NCBI GenBank assembly: GCA_036245525.1
Contig: BTPG01000001.1
Coordinates: forward strand, 183,216,663 to 183,280,662
DNA from: Semisulcospira habei
Taxonomy: Eukaryota > Mollusca > Gastropoda > Semisulcospiridae
Length of the DNA: 64,000 nucleotides
Direction of reading: 5' to 3'
Shown: positions 33,500 to 44,529 of the stretch, piece by piece
How positions within the stretch are numbered: the first letter of the stretch is position 1
Layout of the letters: each line of letters opens with the position of its first letter
Made by a program: the position numbers and the translations under genes
The notes under the pieces: model-generated
Told to the model about the DNA's origin: nothing
Database searches by the model: none
The model's input: the letters and a program-made list of their open reading frames with translations, nothing else

Positions 33500-33871
33500 A
33501 AACGTAACCAAAAATTAGTAATATTCATTAAAAAGAACACTCTAGAACTAACTTCAGCCTTTGTCTAATATCTAGACGCATTCGATAAAATGTTACGAAA
33601 TTAGCCAACAACATTGACGTCATATCTGAGGTCACTAGAAAGATCGCGACCCTGCTCGAACCTTCCAGTCTAATGTGTATGTCAAACTTTACAAGATTGT
33701 AGCAAAAATACGCGTCACAACAAAAATCGATCGCAATTCTCCGTGCAACAGAAAATGAATCCTACTAAAAGGGTACGTAATTCTTATCCAAAATAACTAA
33801 AATGAATATCGGATCTTTCCTATGATTAACACATGCTTTTCAAAGAATAACACAAGCACAAACGTAACAGT
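33500..33871 (-). repeat. Diverged Gmr1-like LTR fragment
   Basis: The segment ends AACACAAGCACAAACGTAACA, matching the end of the LTRs of element B (AACACAACCACAATCGTAACA). It also shares AATGTTACGA and CTACTAAAAGGGTACG with those LTRs. It directly precedes minus-strand gag-protease sequence, as a 3' LTR would. Confidence 0.45.
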
Positions 33872-33889
33872 CGCGGTGGGTCGGCTCTC

Positions 33890-35128
33890 TGTAGTACCAC
33901 CAGCTTGTCTCTGTTCACCACGGCTGCTTCTGTGTTGTCGGCTACTCATTTAGAGGGATGGTCTGGTGACTCTTCTTTGCTTGACTTCGTGGTAACGGCA
34001 CAGGTTTCAGGTTTCCACTCTGGATCTGAATCCTCTGCGTTCCTGGCACCGTCAACGTGTCCGATAATATGGTCGTAGACTGGGGTCTTCACGTATAACA
34101 CCTTCACCTCTCCTGTCAGGTACGGGGTGTTGACACTGACCTTGGCAGGGGGATAATTCTCACATTTTCATCTGCCAGGATAAGGGTTGACCACTCCTGT
34201 AGTTTCTGATCTTCAGCTACTAGGTCCTCTCTCACGATGACGCCGCTACAACCCGTGTCTCTCAGCACTCTCACTGATCTATTGCCGACGAATCCTGATA
34301 CCACCGGCATGTTGGGCACTTCACTCTCAGGCAGCGCGATGTTGGAAACTGGTAAGAATGTTGCCCCATCGCCAACTGGAATGCGTCCACTCCTTCTGAA
34401 AGACTCGATCTGCTCCGGTGTCGCCCGCCTTTCTCCTTTCGTAGGCCAGTACAGCGGCGGCTATGTGTTGAGACGTGGTACCACTTCTGCCTGCTGTCCC
34501 GCGATCTTGGTTGGGCCTTCTGGTGTTGTCGCATAGGGAAGGACAGCGTATCGTCTTGTGTCCCTTCATTCCATAAAGGAACATGTCAGGCTCTCCATCG
34601 GCATCTGTTTCGGGGTATCTCTGACGTCGTGTTTTTCCTCTGCTGGTGTAGACGCACGCTGCGGCTTACCGGGCCCGAACTTCATGTTGTGGGCGTCCAT
34701 GTATCTTTGAGCGAAGTCTACAAGGACCTTCAAGGACTGGTCCTTTTGCTCCATGAGGTGGGCGGCCATGTCCTTAGAACATGCGCTGAGAACTTGTTCT
34801 TTGATGATGAGGTCACACAGGTCCTGGTACTCCTTCTTCCAGCCAGCCAGCTCTATCCAATTTTCCAGGTAGGTCCTGATTCTCTCAATGAATAGGCCGA
34901 GTGTTTCGCCTTCCTCATGCTTGCAATTCCGGAGTCGTCATTTGTAATCCTCTTCAGTGAAGTCGTACTGACTCAGCAGGGCGGCTCTCAACTGCGCACA
35001 ATCCTCGGCTTCTTTTCTTGGCAGGCGTGTGTAGAACTCAAGCGCTTTGCCGGTCAGAAGTGCGTTCAGTTTGGTGGCCCAAGTCTCTTGATTCCAGTTG
35101 TTGCTTGCGTTCGTCACACCCGACGGTC
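33890..35128 (-). pseudogene. Element E: Gmr1-like gag and protease, inverted and broken
   Basis: Minus-strand sequence runs from a gag region (NWNQETWATKLNALLTGKAL near 35090) through frames 34769-34566 and 34584-34327 to a protease motif (VLRDTGCSGVIVREDLVAE near 34270). It closely follows gag-protease of element B but carries several frameshifts and stops. The zinc-knuckle region near 34580 is damaged. The next part of the same type of element, starting at about 35129, lies on the opposite strand. This segment is therefore inverted relative to its integrase, or comes from a second element. Confidence 0.65.
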
Positions 35129-36373
35129 ATATAAAAGTGGCTGACAACACAGAAGCAGCCGTGGTGAATAGGGACAAGCTGGTGTAACCCCCCTCTTGAC
35201 AAGTTCCGAGGTCAGACCGAGCCTGTGACACGAAGAGAGAAGATAACCTTCGAACGAAGAAAAGACATCCTATATGGAGACAAGCCTGTCCGTCAAGTGA
35301 TGGTTCCTGAACCCCCGAGGATGCATGTGATGAAACTGGCACATGATTCCATCTTAGGAGGACACCTGGGAATCAGCAAGACCCTCGACAGGATCCGAGC
35401 AGTCTTCAACTGGCCTGATATATGCAAGAAGACAATCTCCAGGGGGAAAGGTGCCCAAGGTTCCTCTCGAGAAGATGCCACTGATCGATATGCCTTCCAA
35501 GCGGGTAGCTGTGGATCTGGTGGGGTCAATATCTCCTCGAAATGAAGATGGCTATCGCTATATTCTGACACTGGTGGATTACGCTACGAGATATCCTGAG
35601 GCCACACCACTAAAGAAGATCGACACTCCAACAGTGGCAGAGGCGCTCGTGGATATGTTCAGCCGTCTGGGGATTCGTGAGGAGATCCTGAGTGATCGAG
35701 GGACCCAGTTCGACTCCGACTGCATGGAAGAAGTCAATCGGCTGTTGAGCATCCGACACCTCACTACGACCCCTTACCACCCCATTTGTAACGGGTTGTT
35801 TGAAAAGTTTAACGGAATATTGAAGGCTATGCAGAAGAAACTGTGTGCTGAGCAGCCAAGGTTGTGGCATAGGTACATCAATGCCTTGCTCTTCGTATAC
35901 CGTGAAGTTCCCCAGGATTCGACAGGGTTCTACCCCTTTGAGTCTGTAAAGGGATCCATGCACATCTTGAAGGAGCTGTGGACCAAGGACGTCGACGCGC
36001 CTGAGGTCAACAGCTACCAGTATGTCTTCGACCTGAGGATGGCTCGAGAAGAATTGGAGAAGGCGCAGAGCAAAGGGAAGCATTATTATGACCGTAAAGC
36101 CAAACCTGGACGGATCCAGTCAGGTGACCAGGTGTTGGTTCTTCTCCCAACCGACAACAACAAGCTCCTGATGCAATGGAAGGGACCGTATGTGGTTGAC
36201 ACAGTGGTTGGCATCAACGACTACAGAGTCACAGTCAACAGCAAGATGAAGACTTACGACGCGAATCTGCTGAAGAAGTACGTCGAGAGAGGTCGTCAGG
36301 ACAAACCACAATAAGCTGCGTCGGTGCGTCTGGCTGCTGACGAGAGTCTAGACGACGAGAACCTGTTCGACCT
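35129..36373 (+). pseudogene. Element E: Gmr1-like integrase, upstream of the reverse transcriptase
   Basis: The region begins with the protease-integrase linker (VADNTEAAVVN, also present in B) and then a partial zinc-binding domain (HDSILGGHLGISK) whose Cys pair is deleted. From 35451 to 36314 the core is open for 287 codons: first Asp in VAVDLVGS, second in LSDRGTQFDS, and the Glu in NGLFEKFNG. The C-terminal part (VLVLLPTDNNKLLMQWKGPY) resembles the usual end of Gypsy integrases. It runs into DESLDDENLFDL, the linker that precedes the reverse transcriptase in B, and is then cut by element A at 36374. The order integrase before reverse transcriptase is the hallmark of Gmr1-like Gypsy elements. 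Confidence 0.8.
36369..36373. repeat. Target duplication GACCT, left, of element A
   Basis: GACCT is repeated at 56411-56415. Coding sequence of element E is continuous across the two flanks (LFDL, then NEL). Confidence 0.85.
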
Positions 36374-37114
36374 TGTAACGCACGCAGACTTGCACAAGTC
36401 GTACGCACAGACTCTCGCACAACAGACGCATACACCGCCACTGACTCAGACGGGCGCATTCATGCGGTAAAACTCAACACACTTTCTTAAGTAACTTTTA
36501 TACACAATAGAAAGAACGCTTAAAAGGTTATCAGACTATATACACTCCACCTTCCCCACTGCATCCAAACATCACATACACACACACAGTATCCTTGCCA
36601 GGCTAGGTATCAGTTCTCACAGTCTCCAACCTGTTTGATGTTATTGCCTGGTTACGTTGGTCCTTCTCACGTCTAGGCGTGCAAGTCCGTTGTATGCTCT
36701 TTCCTGTCGTCCTGTGTCTTTAACACGGACGTCCTTGTACTCGTAGCGCAGTTCTCGCTGTGATCCGGGTATCTTGGTCCCGATCAGACTGAGTGAAGAG
36801 CTGGAGGGATGACCTCACGTTAGGTCCCACCTGTGACTGACGTCTCGGCGTCCGTCGTTCCACTCTTTACAAGCACTCTAAACACAACAAGGATCCAAAA
36901 CGTAACGCTTGCTAAACACACAACATATTGGATGACATGAGAAACATTACGTAACCTGGCTGATACAAATAACTCACGTTCATTCACACACACGTGCTTC
37001 ATAACCCGAACCACTTTCATAACACCCACATATCTCTGTCACTATCTTGAAACAGACTATAGCCTAACACTCTTGCTATCCACTACTCTATACACTGGAA
37101 AAGACTATGCTTAA

Positions 37115-37531
37115 AGCTGAGGTGCAATGAGAAAAACCCGCCCAGCGCGTGTTGTAAAAAGACTACAGGACCCAGCTTGGGCCCTGCCCCTAAGTGGGTC
37201 AAATCGGTTCGTAACTCAGTTGACGGAGTTGGCAACTGCGTATCCCGAGCTTGCAAAACTCTCGGAAAACGACAGACCACTTCCTGTTGCACGGAAATCA
37301 TCGCGGACAACAGCAGACGATTCTGTGACACTTTGAAACTGACCGACAGCCACGGATTTTACGCGCTGGGGACTATGATGGCAGAATGTACGGCTGTACA
37401 TGCTGTAAGTATGACTCCTGACACTTTGTAGTTGTGAACGAATTTTGTCAACACGTACCTCCAGTCCAATATAGGCTAATACTATAAATAAATAAAGAAG
37501 CATTGTGATGTACAACCAATACAGTAAATTG

Positions 37532-37602
<71 letters not shown>

Positions 37603-38155
37603 ATCGACTGTTTACATAGATGCCAAAAGATACAAGGTCGCCATGGGTCAAGCTGATTTTTAGTAGCTGCCCTTCGTATGGAGAAAAAATTTGATGTAGG
37701 CCACTCCAGATGAAAAGATATAACAACAAACACTAAACGACAAATAACCCCTCCTTCCTCACCCTTCCGATATCAAATAAGCTTCAGGCTGTACTGTGTA
37801 ACTTACGGATAGCTCGGCCTGGTCCATATCCAGTGTGCGTCCAGGCAAGGCACAAATGGCCTGCTCTGTCCGTCGGGTGGTCGAGTGTCGTCTGCTACTG
37901 TTGATATCAGTAAAAATATCGCTGGTTTAGATCAGTGATCGCGATGCCCACTCGCTGCAAACAGGAAGTGGCCTGTCTTTTTCACGGGAGTTTTGCCAGC
38001 ACGACAAACGCAGTCGAAAACTCAGTCAACTGAGTCAGTTGCAAACCGGTTTGCCGAAGTTAGCCGAACGTTCACGAAGACAGGGCCCTCGCTGGGTCCT
38101 GCAAAGTTTTTTTAAAACACGTGCGGGGCGGAGTTTTTTTTACTGTTTCTCAGCT
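37115..38155. mobile_element. Long-TIR DNA element, TSD TTAA
   Basis: The ends AGCTGAG and CTCAGCT are flanked by TTAA at 37111-37114 and 38156-38159. The other LTR of element A shows the empty site with a single TTAA (near 55908-55914). Inverted similarity extends for about 200 bp with shared blocks such as GACCCAGC, GGGCCCTG, AACTCAGTTGAC and GCCACTTCCTGTT or close variants. No transposase is encoded. A (GA)n tract lies inside. TTAA use suggests a piggyBac- or Kolobok-mobilised element. Confidence 0.8.
37534..37601. repeat. (GA)n microsatellite
   Basis: An almost pure GA tract with one T interruption, inside the TTAA element. Confidence 0.95.
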
Positions 38156-38666
38156 TTAACCAACCGCGTACTACCTTCATAGCGACTTAGACATACACAC
38201 CTCACATTCCTTTAGTCATCCATCTCGGTAAATAACTGTATACCAAAAACACCGGTTACTTCACTGAATTCTAAACCAACATAACTGAACCAAACCGGCC
38301 AACACTGTACAAGCAAATTACTCTTAGCAACGCATACTGTCTTTAACTAAGCAACTATCAATACTACATATATAGAAACATACCTGAATTCTAGGTTTCA
38401 GAGTCTTGGAATACGGGCTAGGTATCTCAAACACATCTCCTCCGACAAGAAAGCCCGTACTAACGCATTTACTGCTCTGCAATACAGCTTCCGCCTAGAA
38501 CTCACTATAACAGTACTCACTAAAACTCCCGTGCTAACCATGACTTAAAGATTTCACGTGGTTCTCGGCCTCACGGACTATCGGCACAAAACAAACCGTT
38601 AACAGAAACCGTACCGTATTTAACCTAATGTGTGAGCACTATGCACGAGCATAGAGCTTCATCACA

Positions 38667-38684
38667 ATTCCCCCTTCCTCGGGA
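38667..38684 (-). other. Polypurine tract of element A
   Basis: On the minus strand CCGAGGAAGGGGGAATT directly precedes the 3' LTR, the position where plus-strand priming occurs in LTR elements. Confidence 0.7.
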
Positions 38685-38925
38685 AAAAAAGAAACGATCG
38701 AGTTTCTTTTTAAGACGACTCGACGTACTACCCTATCCTAAAACACGAAGTGACTAACTTTTACTATCCAGAATACAAGAAAAAACATATTACAGCCTCA
38801 ACGCATACCATCGGATCGCACAGCGAACGCAAAACAGAACTAACGCGCTAAAACCGCCAGAAAAGAAAACGATCCAACGACTGCCCACACACAAAACACA
38901 CAATCGCGAGACTCCAATCTCCGAC

Positions 38926-40378
38926 CTACCTACATATTGGGTGCTGAGCGACATTTCTGTCCGCAACAGAACTATGCCGTCTCAGACCAACCCGACTATT
39001 GGGCCACACCCGCTGACCGATCCCCTGATTCTGGACGGAAATAACACGATCCCTCTGCCCACGAGCACGCTTGCTCTGAGCTCTCGTCGCGACTGCACCG
39101 CTAGGAACATGAGCTCGCTTAATCGCTCCGACTCTAGCGATGACTGGCTGCACACCCTTCATGTTACCCAAAACTAAATCCACTACTGGCTCGTCTATGA
39201 CACACGATACCAGATTACCCGAGAAAAACTCGGTGTCAATCTCTATTTTGGCTAAAGGAAAAAATTCTACTTTCCCTCCGAACGAAATAACTTTCTGTGT
39301 CTCCCCTGTGAACTGGTCCGCCTGACCCCAGCGGTCGTTGTACCGGAGTCACGGAGAACAGAAGCAAGACATCCATTTACAACACCGTCCACCAGCGGTA
39401 GGCAACCACCTCCGTCAGCTGAACACACTGCGCCCAGCTGTGGTTCCTCCCCGCCTGGGACTGCAAAACTGGCCATGTGAGTGGGCTGCTCCGCCCCTTC
39501 CACCATACCAGGACTGTTAGGACATTGATGAGCCAGATGGCCGTACCCCTGACAGGTGAAACACTGAGCCCCTGAACTACTGCTAGGACAGTCACGACTA
39601 AAATGACCGTATGCATGACACGCAAAACACTGAGTGTCCGAATTCGCCAAACGACCACGACCATACCCACGACCAGATGTTTCTCCTCTTGGGTACGGAT
39701 CGCGACCGCCACTGCCGTTAACTCTATCACCGCGTCGAAAACGCAAAGTACCTCTTCCGTTAACCAGCTGGGCTCCACGTAAAGTATTGACGCCCCGGTA
39801 ACCCCCAGTCGTGTTAGCAGCGACCAACCCGACTGGCGGTGTCTCGGTCCTACGCGCGAGGTTTTTCGTAGGATGCGCCATCCGAAAAGCCTCCGCGTTC
39901 TGTACTAACTCGTCCGTAGTCTTGAGGTTACGCTCCCTCAAGAATACCGCTAGATCCTTGGAAACGCTACCAAAGAACTGTTCAGCCAACATGAGATCGA
40001 ACAATGCTTCGTACGTGTGGTCGATCTTTGACAGTTCGACCCAACATACGAGCAAATGGGACAATCGTTTGCCAAACGACACAAACGATTCCCCTGTCTC
40101 TGGCCGACAAACTCTCAAGCGTTCTCTAAAACCCTCCGCAATACACTGGAACTTCTGCAAGAGACACTCCTTCAACGTCTCGTAATCTACGTTACCCGAA
40201 ACGTTCAAGCTATGGAAAAGACTCAAGGCCTGACCTTCTAGCACAGACGAAAGCAAAACGGGCCAGTTGGCAGAAGGCCAACTCAACGCCTGCGCGTGAG
40301 CCTCAAAACGACACAAAAAAGTGTCAATAGAGTCCACAGACTCCTTAAACATTGGCAGTCTAGGAAAATTACGGATGC
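38926..40378 (-). pseudogene. Element A gag (main part) and protease
   Basis: A 361-codon frame (40352-39267) carries the capsid-like region (CRFEAHAQALSWPSANWPVL; FVSFGKRLSHLLVCWVEL) and an Arg/Gly-rich linker. Two CCHC zinc knuckles follow (CFACHAYGHFSRDC and CFTCQGYGHLAHQC). The protease active-site motif LRDSGTTTAG lies near 39340, after which a frameshift occurs. The protease continues in other frames (FSGN, then VDLVLGN) to about 39150, and an Arg-rich stretch follows to a stop at 38926. Nothing like reverse transcriptase follows. The gag start is separated from this part by element B, inserted at 40384. Confidence 0.75.
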
Positions 40379-40383
40379 CCCGG
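40379..40383. repeat. Target duplication CCCGG, left, of element B
   Basis: CCCGG is repeated at 45947-45951, directly after the right LTR. It lies inside the gag gene of element A. Confidence 0.85.
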
Positions 40384-41232
40384 TGTTACGTGGTGGAGTT
40401 GTAGTCGAAGTATGATAAACACACCAGACACACACGCACGTAGAGTTCTTTTAAATAGACCTCATTCAGCTGCAATCCGTCACACGTGGCTTAAGGATGT
40501 AGACAAAACTGGAGTAACAGTTCCAACAATATTTAATTCAGCGATGCGATATCCTCACAGTAATGCACTCTCAAATGCACAAACTACTGAATACAAAGTC
40601 TCTTTTGCTATGTCCACACTACGACTCAAAGTTTCTCATACACAGCGTCTCTCGCAATAAACTGCGTATCTCTACAACTGACAAAGCAATGTACTCACGG
40701 GCTTTCCCAGCGCCCTCCTTATATACACTATCAAAATCTAGAATCTTCTACGGAAATCAAGTAACTCAAACAACCAGAACGAAACGCGCAGCCGAAACTC
40801 ATTAACATAAACTTTCCAGAAACAAAATATCAGGCTACAAAAATACGGCTGCTCAATTCAGCTCTAAATTCTAACGTATAATTAAGACACATAAAAGTAT
40901 GGTATCCCTATCTATGATAGCTCAAAAAGGTACGAGAACATTCACCAAACAAAATAAAAGCTGCTCACTACACGCGCACAAGGAAAAGTAGCGAAAAATG
41001 TTGCGATGTCACCTAACCGACGTGACACTTACGAGGCCACCAGACAGTGCGACCTGTCTACAACGTACCGGACTAAACACAACAAAACGAAATCGACTCT
41101 ACTCACGAACAAAAGAAAATCTTACTAAAAAGGTACGACACCATAACCGTGATAGCTCAAATAAACAACATATCGTTACCTACGAATAACCCATGTACGC
41201 TCTCACAGGATAACACAACCACAATCGTAACA
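40384..41232 (-). repeat. 3' LTR of element B
   Basis: In plus orientation it begins TGTTACGTGGTGGAG and ends ACAATCGTAACA, and it matches 45093-45946 over its full length. Confidence 0.9.
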
Positions 41233-41255
41233 TTACCCCCACCCCCCCCTCTTAA
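41233..41255 (-). other. Polypurine tract of element B
   Basis: On the minus strand AAGAGGGGGGGGTGGGGGTAA directly precedes the 3' LTR at 41232. Confidence 0.75.
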
Positions 41256-41446
41256 GAATGAAATTTCACAAAAATTTCTTCTCAATTTCAAAAAATACGG
41301 TTGTGGCTGTGTACACCTACACAAAACCATAAACAAATATAACTACACATCAAAAATCGAATTTAAAAAAAAACGTCTCACAGTTCCTGTAAACAGTCCT
41401 GAGCATCGAAATGTTTCATACAAAAGTTCTGGACACAGAAATGTTC

Positions 41447-41746
41447 ATTTAAACTGCTCTGCTCAGGTAATCTGCTCCGAAGTTCTGCGAACCCTTGATA
41501 GACTGTAGTTTAATGTCAAAATTCTGCAAAAAACATCGCCCATCTCATAATACGAAAATTTGTAAACTTTGCAGAGTTTAGATAGTTCAAGGGCTGATGG
41601 TCTGTTTGGAGAACAAATGGCACTCCCAGAAGGTACAGTTCGAATCGCCTTACTCCCCAGATGATGGCTAGACACTCCTTCTCGATGGTCGAGTAGTTTC
41701 TTTCAGCTCTGGTCAACCTTTTGCTGGCGTAGCTCACTGGGTGGAG
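41447..41746 (-). pseudogene. Element B: RNase H remainder after a nonsense codon
   Basis: The 911-codon frame stops at TAA 41747-41749, but the same frame continues immediately with RNase H sequence (YASKRLTRAERNYSTIEKEC; VLQTDHQPLNYL). An extra T in a run near 41538 then shifts the frame. The last codons (GADYLSR) end at a stop near 41447. Thus pol ends with RNase H, as expected for the Gmr1 order, and is followed only by about 200 bp and the 3' LTR. Confidence 0.75.
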
Positions 41747-44482
41747 TTATCCGTTATCTTCTTGCATCAAGACTGCACCTACTCCTTCGTTGGAGGCGTC
41801 TGTTCTCAGGAAGAACGTTTTCAACGGGTCAGGAAGGTGTAGAACAGGCTTCTCGGTTAGGATGTCTCGAACCGCCTGGAATGCTCGCTCTTGGGCATCC
41901 TCCCACTTCACTATGTTAGGTTGTCCTTTCCTCAGCAAATCAGTCAGGGGTGCTGTAACTGCCGCAAAGTTTGGTATGAACTCCCGGTAGTAGTTCGCCA
42001 AGCCCATAAATGAGCGGACTTTCGTCTTGGTCGTAGGTCGCGGGGCATCCCTGATCTTCTGCACGTTGGCGTCGTGTAGCCCCTTTAAACCTTCGCTCAA
42101 TTTATGTCCAATGAAGTCTATGTTGTCAGCCCCAAGAATACACTTGCTTGGACGGATGGTGAAATTCGCATCTGACAGTCTTTGGAACAGTTCTCGGAGG
42201 GCTTTGAGGTGGTCCCCCCAAGTTTTGGTATGGATCAAAATGTCATCCCAGTAAAAGACCACATTTTGCATATCTTCTAGGATCTTTTTCAGTCCTCTCT
42301 TTAATGTGGCACCACTATTCACCATACCAAAAGGCATCTTCAGGAACTCCCAATGACCGTCGGGTGTGACGAACGCTGTCTTGGGGATATCTTTTTCTGC
42401 AACCTTGATTTGCCAATACCCTTTGCTTAAGTCAATTTTGGAGAAAAATCGGTCTCCACTGACCTTCTGGAACAGTTCTTCTGCTGTGGGCATAGGCTCT
42501 GGATCAAAGAGTGTTAGTTTATTGAGTCTGCGATAGTCCACACACACTCGGTTGGATCCATCTGGTTTCTTCACGATGACAACTGGGAACGCATAGGGTG
42601 ACTTGGACTCTCTGATGACATTCAGACTCAGCATTTCCTTGATATCCTTTTTCAATTCTTCTCTCGTGTTATAAGGAAGACGATAAGGCTTGCTGCGAAC
42701 TGGCTCGTTTGACGTCAGGTTTACCTCGTGCTGGATGGTGTCTGTTGTCCCTGGGTCAGGTGTATACCGATGCTCGAACTCTTGAGTCAGGACGCGCAGT
42801 TCTTCACGTTGAGTCTGGGTCAGATTCTGACCGAATTGGATATCTTCTACATTCTCTTTGTGTTGGAGTTCATTAAGGTCAAACAGGTTCTCGTCGTCTA
42901 GTCTTTCGTCATCAGCAAGACGCACCGATTCCGCCAATTTTGGTTTGTCTTGACCTCTCTGTAGCTCCACCAGCCTTTCTTTATTCACCACTGCTGCTTC
43001 CGTGTTGTCCGCCACTTTAAGAGGGATGGTTTGGTGACTCTTCTTTGCTTGACTTTTCGTGGTAACAGAACATATTTCAGGTCTCCACTCTGGGTCTGGA
43101 TCGTCTGCGTTTCTGGCACCACCAATGTTTCCGATGATGAGGTCGTAGACTGGTGTCTTCACGCACAACGCCTTCATCTCTCCTGTCAAGTATGGGGTGT
43201 CGACACTGACTTTGGCAAGGGGGATAATCCTTACAGTTCCGTCAGCCAAAATGATGGTGGTCCACTCCTGTAGCTTCTGGTCTTCAGCTACTAGGTCCTC
43301 TCTCACGATGATGCAGCTACAACCAGTGTCTCTCAACACTCTCACTGGTGTGTCGCCGACGAATCCTGACACCACCGGCATGTTCGGCACTTCATTCTCA
43401 GGCAGCGCGATGTTTGAGACTGGTAAAAATGTAGTCCCATCTCCTACTGGGATGCGTCCATTCTTTCTGAAAGATTCGATCAGCTCTGGTGTAACTCGCT
43501 TTTCTCTGGATTCAAAGTCATTGGATGACGTCACATCATTGGCTAATACAGCGGCAGCTCTGTGCTGAGACGTGGTACTGCTTCTGCCTGCTATCCCACG
43601 ATCTTGGTTGGATCTTCTGATGTTGTCGCCTCGGGGAATGTCTTTAGAAGGACACCGTATCGCTTTGTGACTTTTCTTTTCACAGAGAAAACATGTCAGG
43701 TTCTCCACCGGCTTGTATCTCGGGGTGTCTCTGACATTCTGGATTTCCTCTGCTGGTGTAGACCCACGCTGTGGCTTACTGGACCCGAACTTCATGTTGT
43801 GAGCGTCAAGGTATCTTTGAGCGAAGTCGGCCAGGGCCTTTAGTGACTGGTCTTTTTGCTCTCTGAGGTGGGCGGCCAGGTCCTTAGAACATGCGCTGAA
43901 AACTTGTTCTTTGATGATGAGGTCGCACAGGTCTTGGTACTCTCTGTTTAGGCCAGCCAGCTCTATCCATTTCTCCAGGTAGCTTCTGATTCTCTCAATG
44001 AATAGGCCGGGTGTTTCTCCTTCTTCAGACTTGCAGTTCCGAAATCGTCGCCTGTAACCCTCTTCAGTGAAGTCGTACTGTCTCAACAGGGCGGCTTTCA
44101 ACTGTGTATAATCTTCGGCTTCTTCTCTTGGCAAACGGGTGTAAAATTCAAGCGCTTTGCCAGTTAGAAGTGCGCTCAGTTTAATAGGCCAAGTCTCTTG
44201 TTTCCAATTGTTGCTATTTGCGAAGCGCTCGAATCGCTCCAGATAAGCGTCCATCTTATCTGAATTTTCAATGAAAGGTGGAAGTTTTGGCGCACGGGCT
44301 GTTTGTTCTCTGCTCGCTAATGCTGTTGCTTCATTAGTTCTCTGGCTCTGTGCCTCAATCTCCATCTGCTTTAGATGAATTTCGTGTTGACGTTGCCTCT
44401 CCGCCTCTTCTCGCTCCTCTTTTCGCTGTTTCTCTGCTTCAGTCTTCGGGGGTTCTTTCTCCGGGTACTCCGGTTCTTCCAC
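41747..44482 (-). CDS. Element B gag-protease-reverse transcriptase-RNase H polyprotein, no integrase
   Basis: The frame is open for 911 codons. It begins at a GTG, and the true gag start lies upstream beyond a SINE-like insertion. The order is a Glu/Lys/Arg-rich coiled coil (residues 8-60), gag (70-230), a single zinc-knuckle-like CFLCEKKSHKAIRC (264-277) and protease (LRDTGCSCIIV, about 383-393). Then come the linker, reverse transcriptase (about 590-760, catalytic YWDD at 744-747) and the start of RNase H (TDASNEGVGAVL, about 894). At about residues 501-515 the linker passes directly from VNKERLVELQ to RGQDKPKLAE, whereas element E has the whole integrase at this point. The frame is kept across this loss. 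Confidence 0.85.
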   Translation of the reverse strand: MEEPEYPEKEPPKTEAEKQRKEEREEAERQRQHEIHLKQMEIEAQSQRTNEATALASREQTARAPKLPPFIENSDKMDAYLERFERFANSNNWKQETWPIKLSALLTGKALEFYTRLPREEAEDYTQLKAALLRQYDFTEEGYRRRFRNCKSEEGETPGLFIERIRSYLEKWIELAGLNREYQDLCDLIIKEQVFSACSKDLAAHLREQKDQSLKALADFAQRYLDAHNMKFGSSKPQRGSTPAEEIQNVRDTPRYKPVENLTCFLCEKKSHKAIRCPSKDIPRGDNIRRSNQDRGIAGRSSTTSQHRAAAVLANDVTSSNDFESREKRVTPELIESFRKNGRIPVGDGTTFLPVSNIALPENEVPNMPVVSGFVGDTPVRVLRDTGCSCIIVREDLVAEDQKLQEWTTIILADGTVRIIPLAKVSVDTPYLTGEMKALCVKTPVYDLIIGNIGGARNADDPDPEWRPEICSVTTKSQAKKSHQTIPLKVADNTEAAVVNKERLVELQRGQDKPKLAESVRLADDERLDDENLFDLNELQHKENVEDIQFGQNLTQTQREELRVLTQEFEHRYTPDPGTTDTIQHEVNLTSNEPVRSKPYRLPYNTREELKKDIKEMLSLNVIRESKSPYAFPVVIVKKPDGSNRVCVDYRRLNKLTLFDPEPMPTAEELFQKVSGDRFFSKIDLSKGYWQIKVAEKDIPKTAFVTPDGHWEFLKMPFGMVNSGATLKRGLKKILEDMQNVVFYWDDILIHTKTWGDHLKALRELFQRLSDANFTIRPSKCILGADNIDFIGHKLSEGLKGLHDANVQKIRDAPRPTTKTKVRSFMGLANYYREFIPNFAAVTAPLTDLLRKGQPNIVKWEDAQERAFQAVRDILTEKPVLHLPDPLKTFFLRTDASNEGVGAVLMQEDNG

Positions 44483-44529
44483 CCCCCACCCACCCCCACA
44501 CTTTGGTACCGGTCTCAGGCCACTTTACA

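Larger units (their letters stand above)
36374..38666 (-). repeat. 3' LTR of element A, with an internal insertion
   Basis: The plus-strand sequence starts TGTAACGCACGCAGAC and ends GAGCTTCATCACA, matching 55141-56410. It is about 1 kb longer because of the insertion at 37115-38155. Confidence 0.85.

Noticed and set aside
36374..38666. Left LTR of A as a different LTR family because it is 1 kb longer
   Set aside because: The extra length is exactly the TTAA-flanked insertion at 37115-38155; the remainder matches the right LTR.
41233..41446. An env-like gene between RNase H and the 3' LTR of element B
   Set aside because: Only about 200 bp with stops in all minus frames; no signal peptide or membrane segment.
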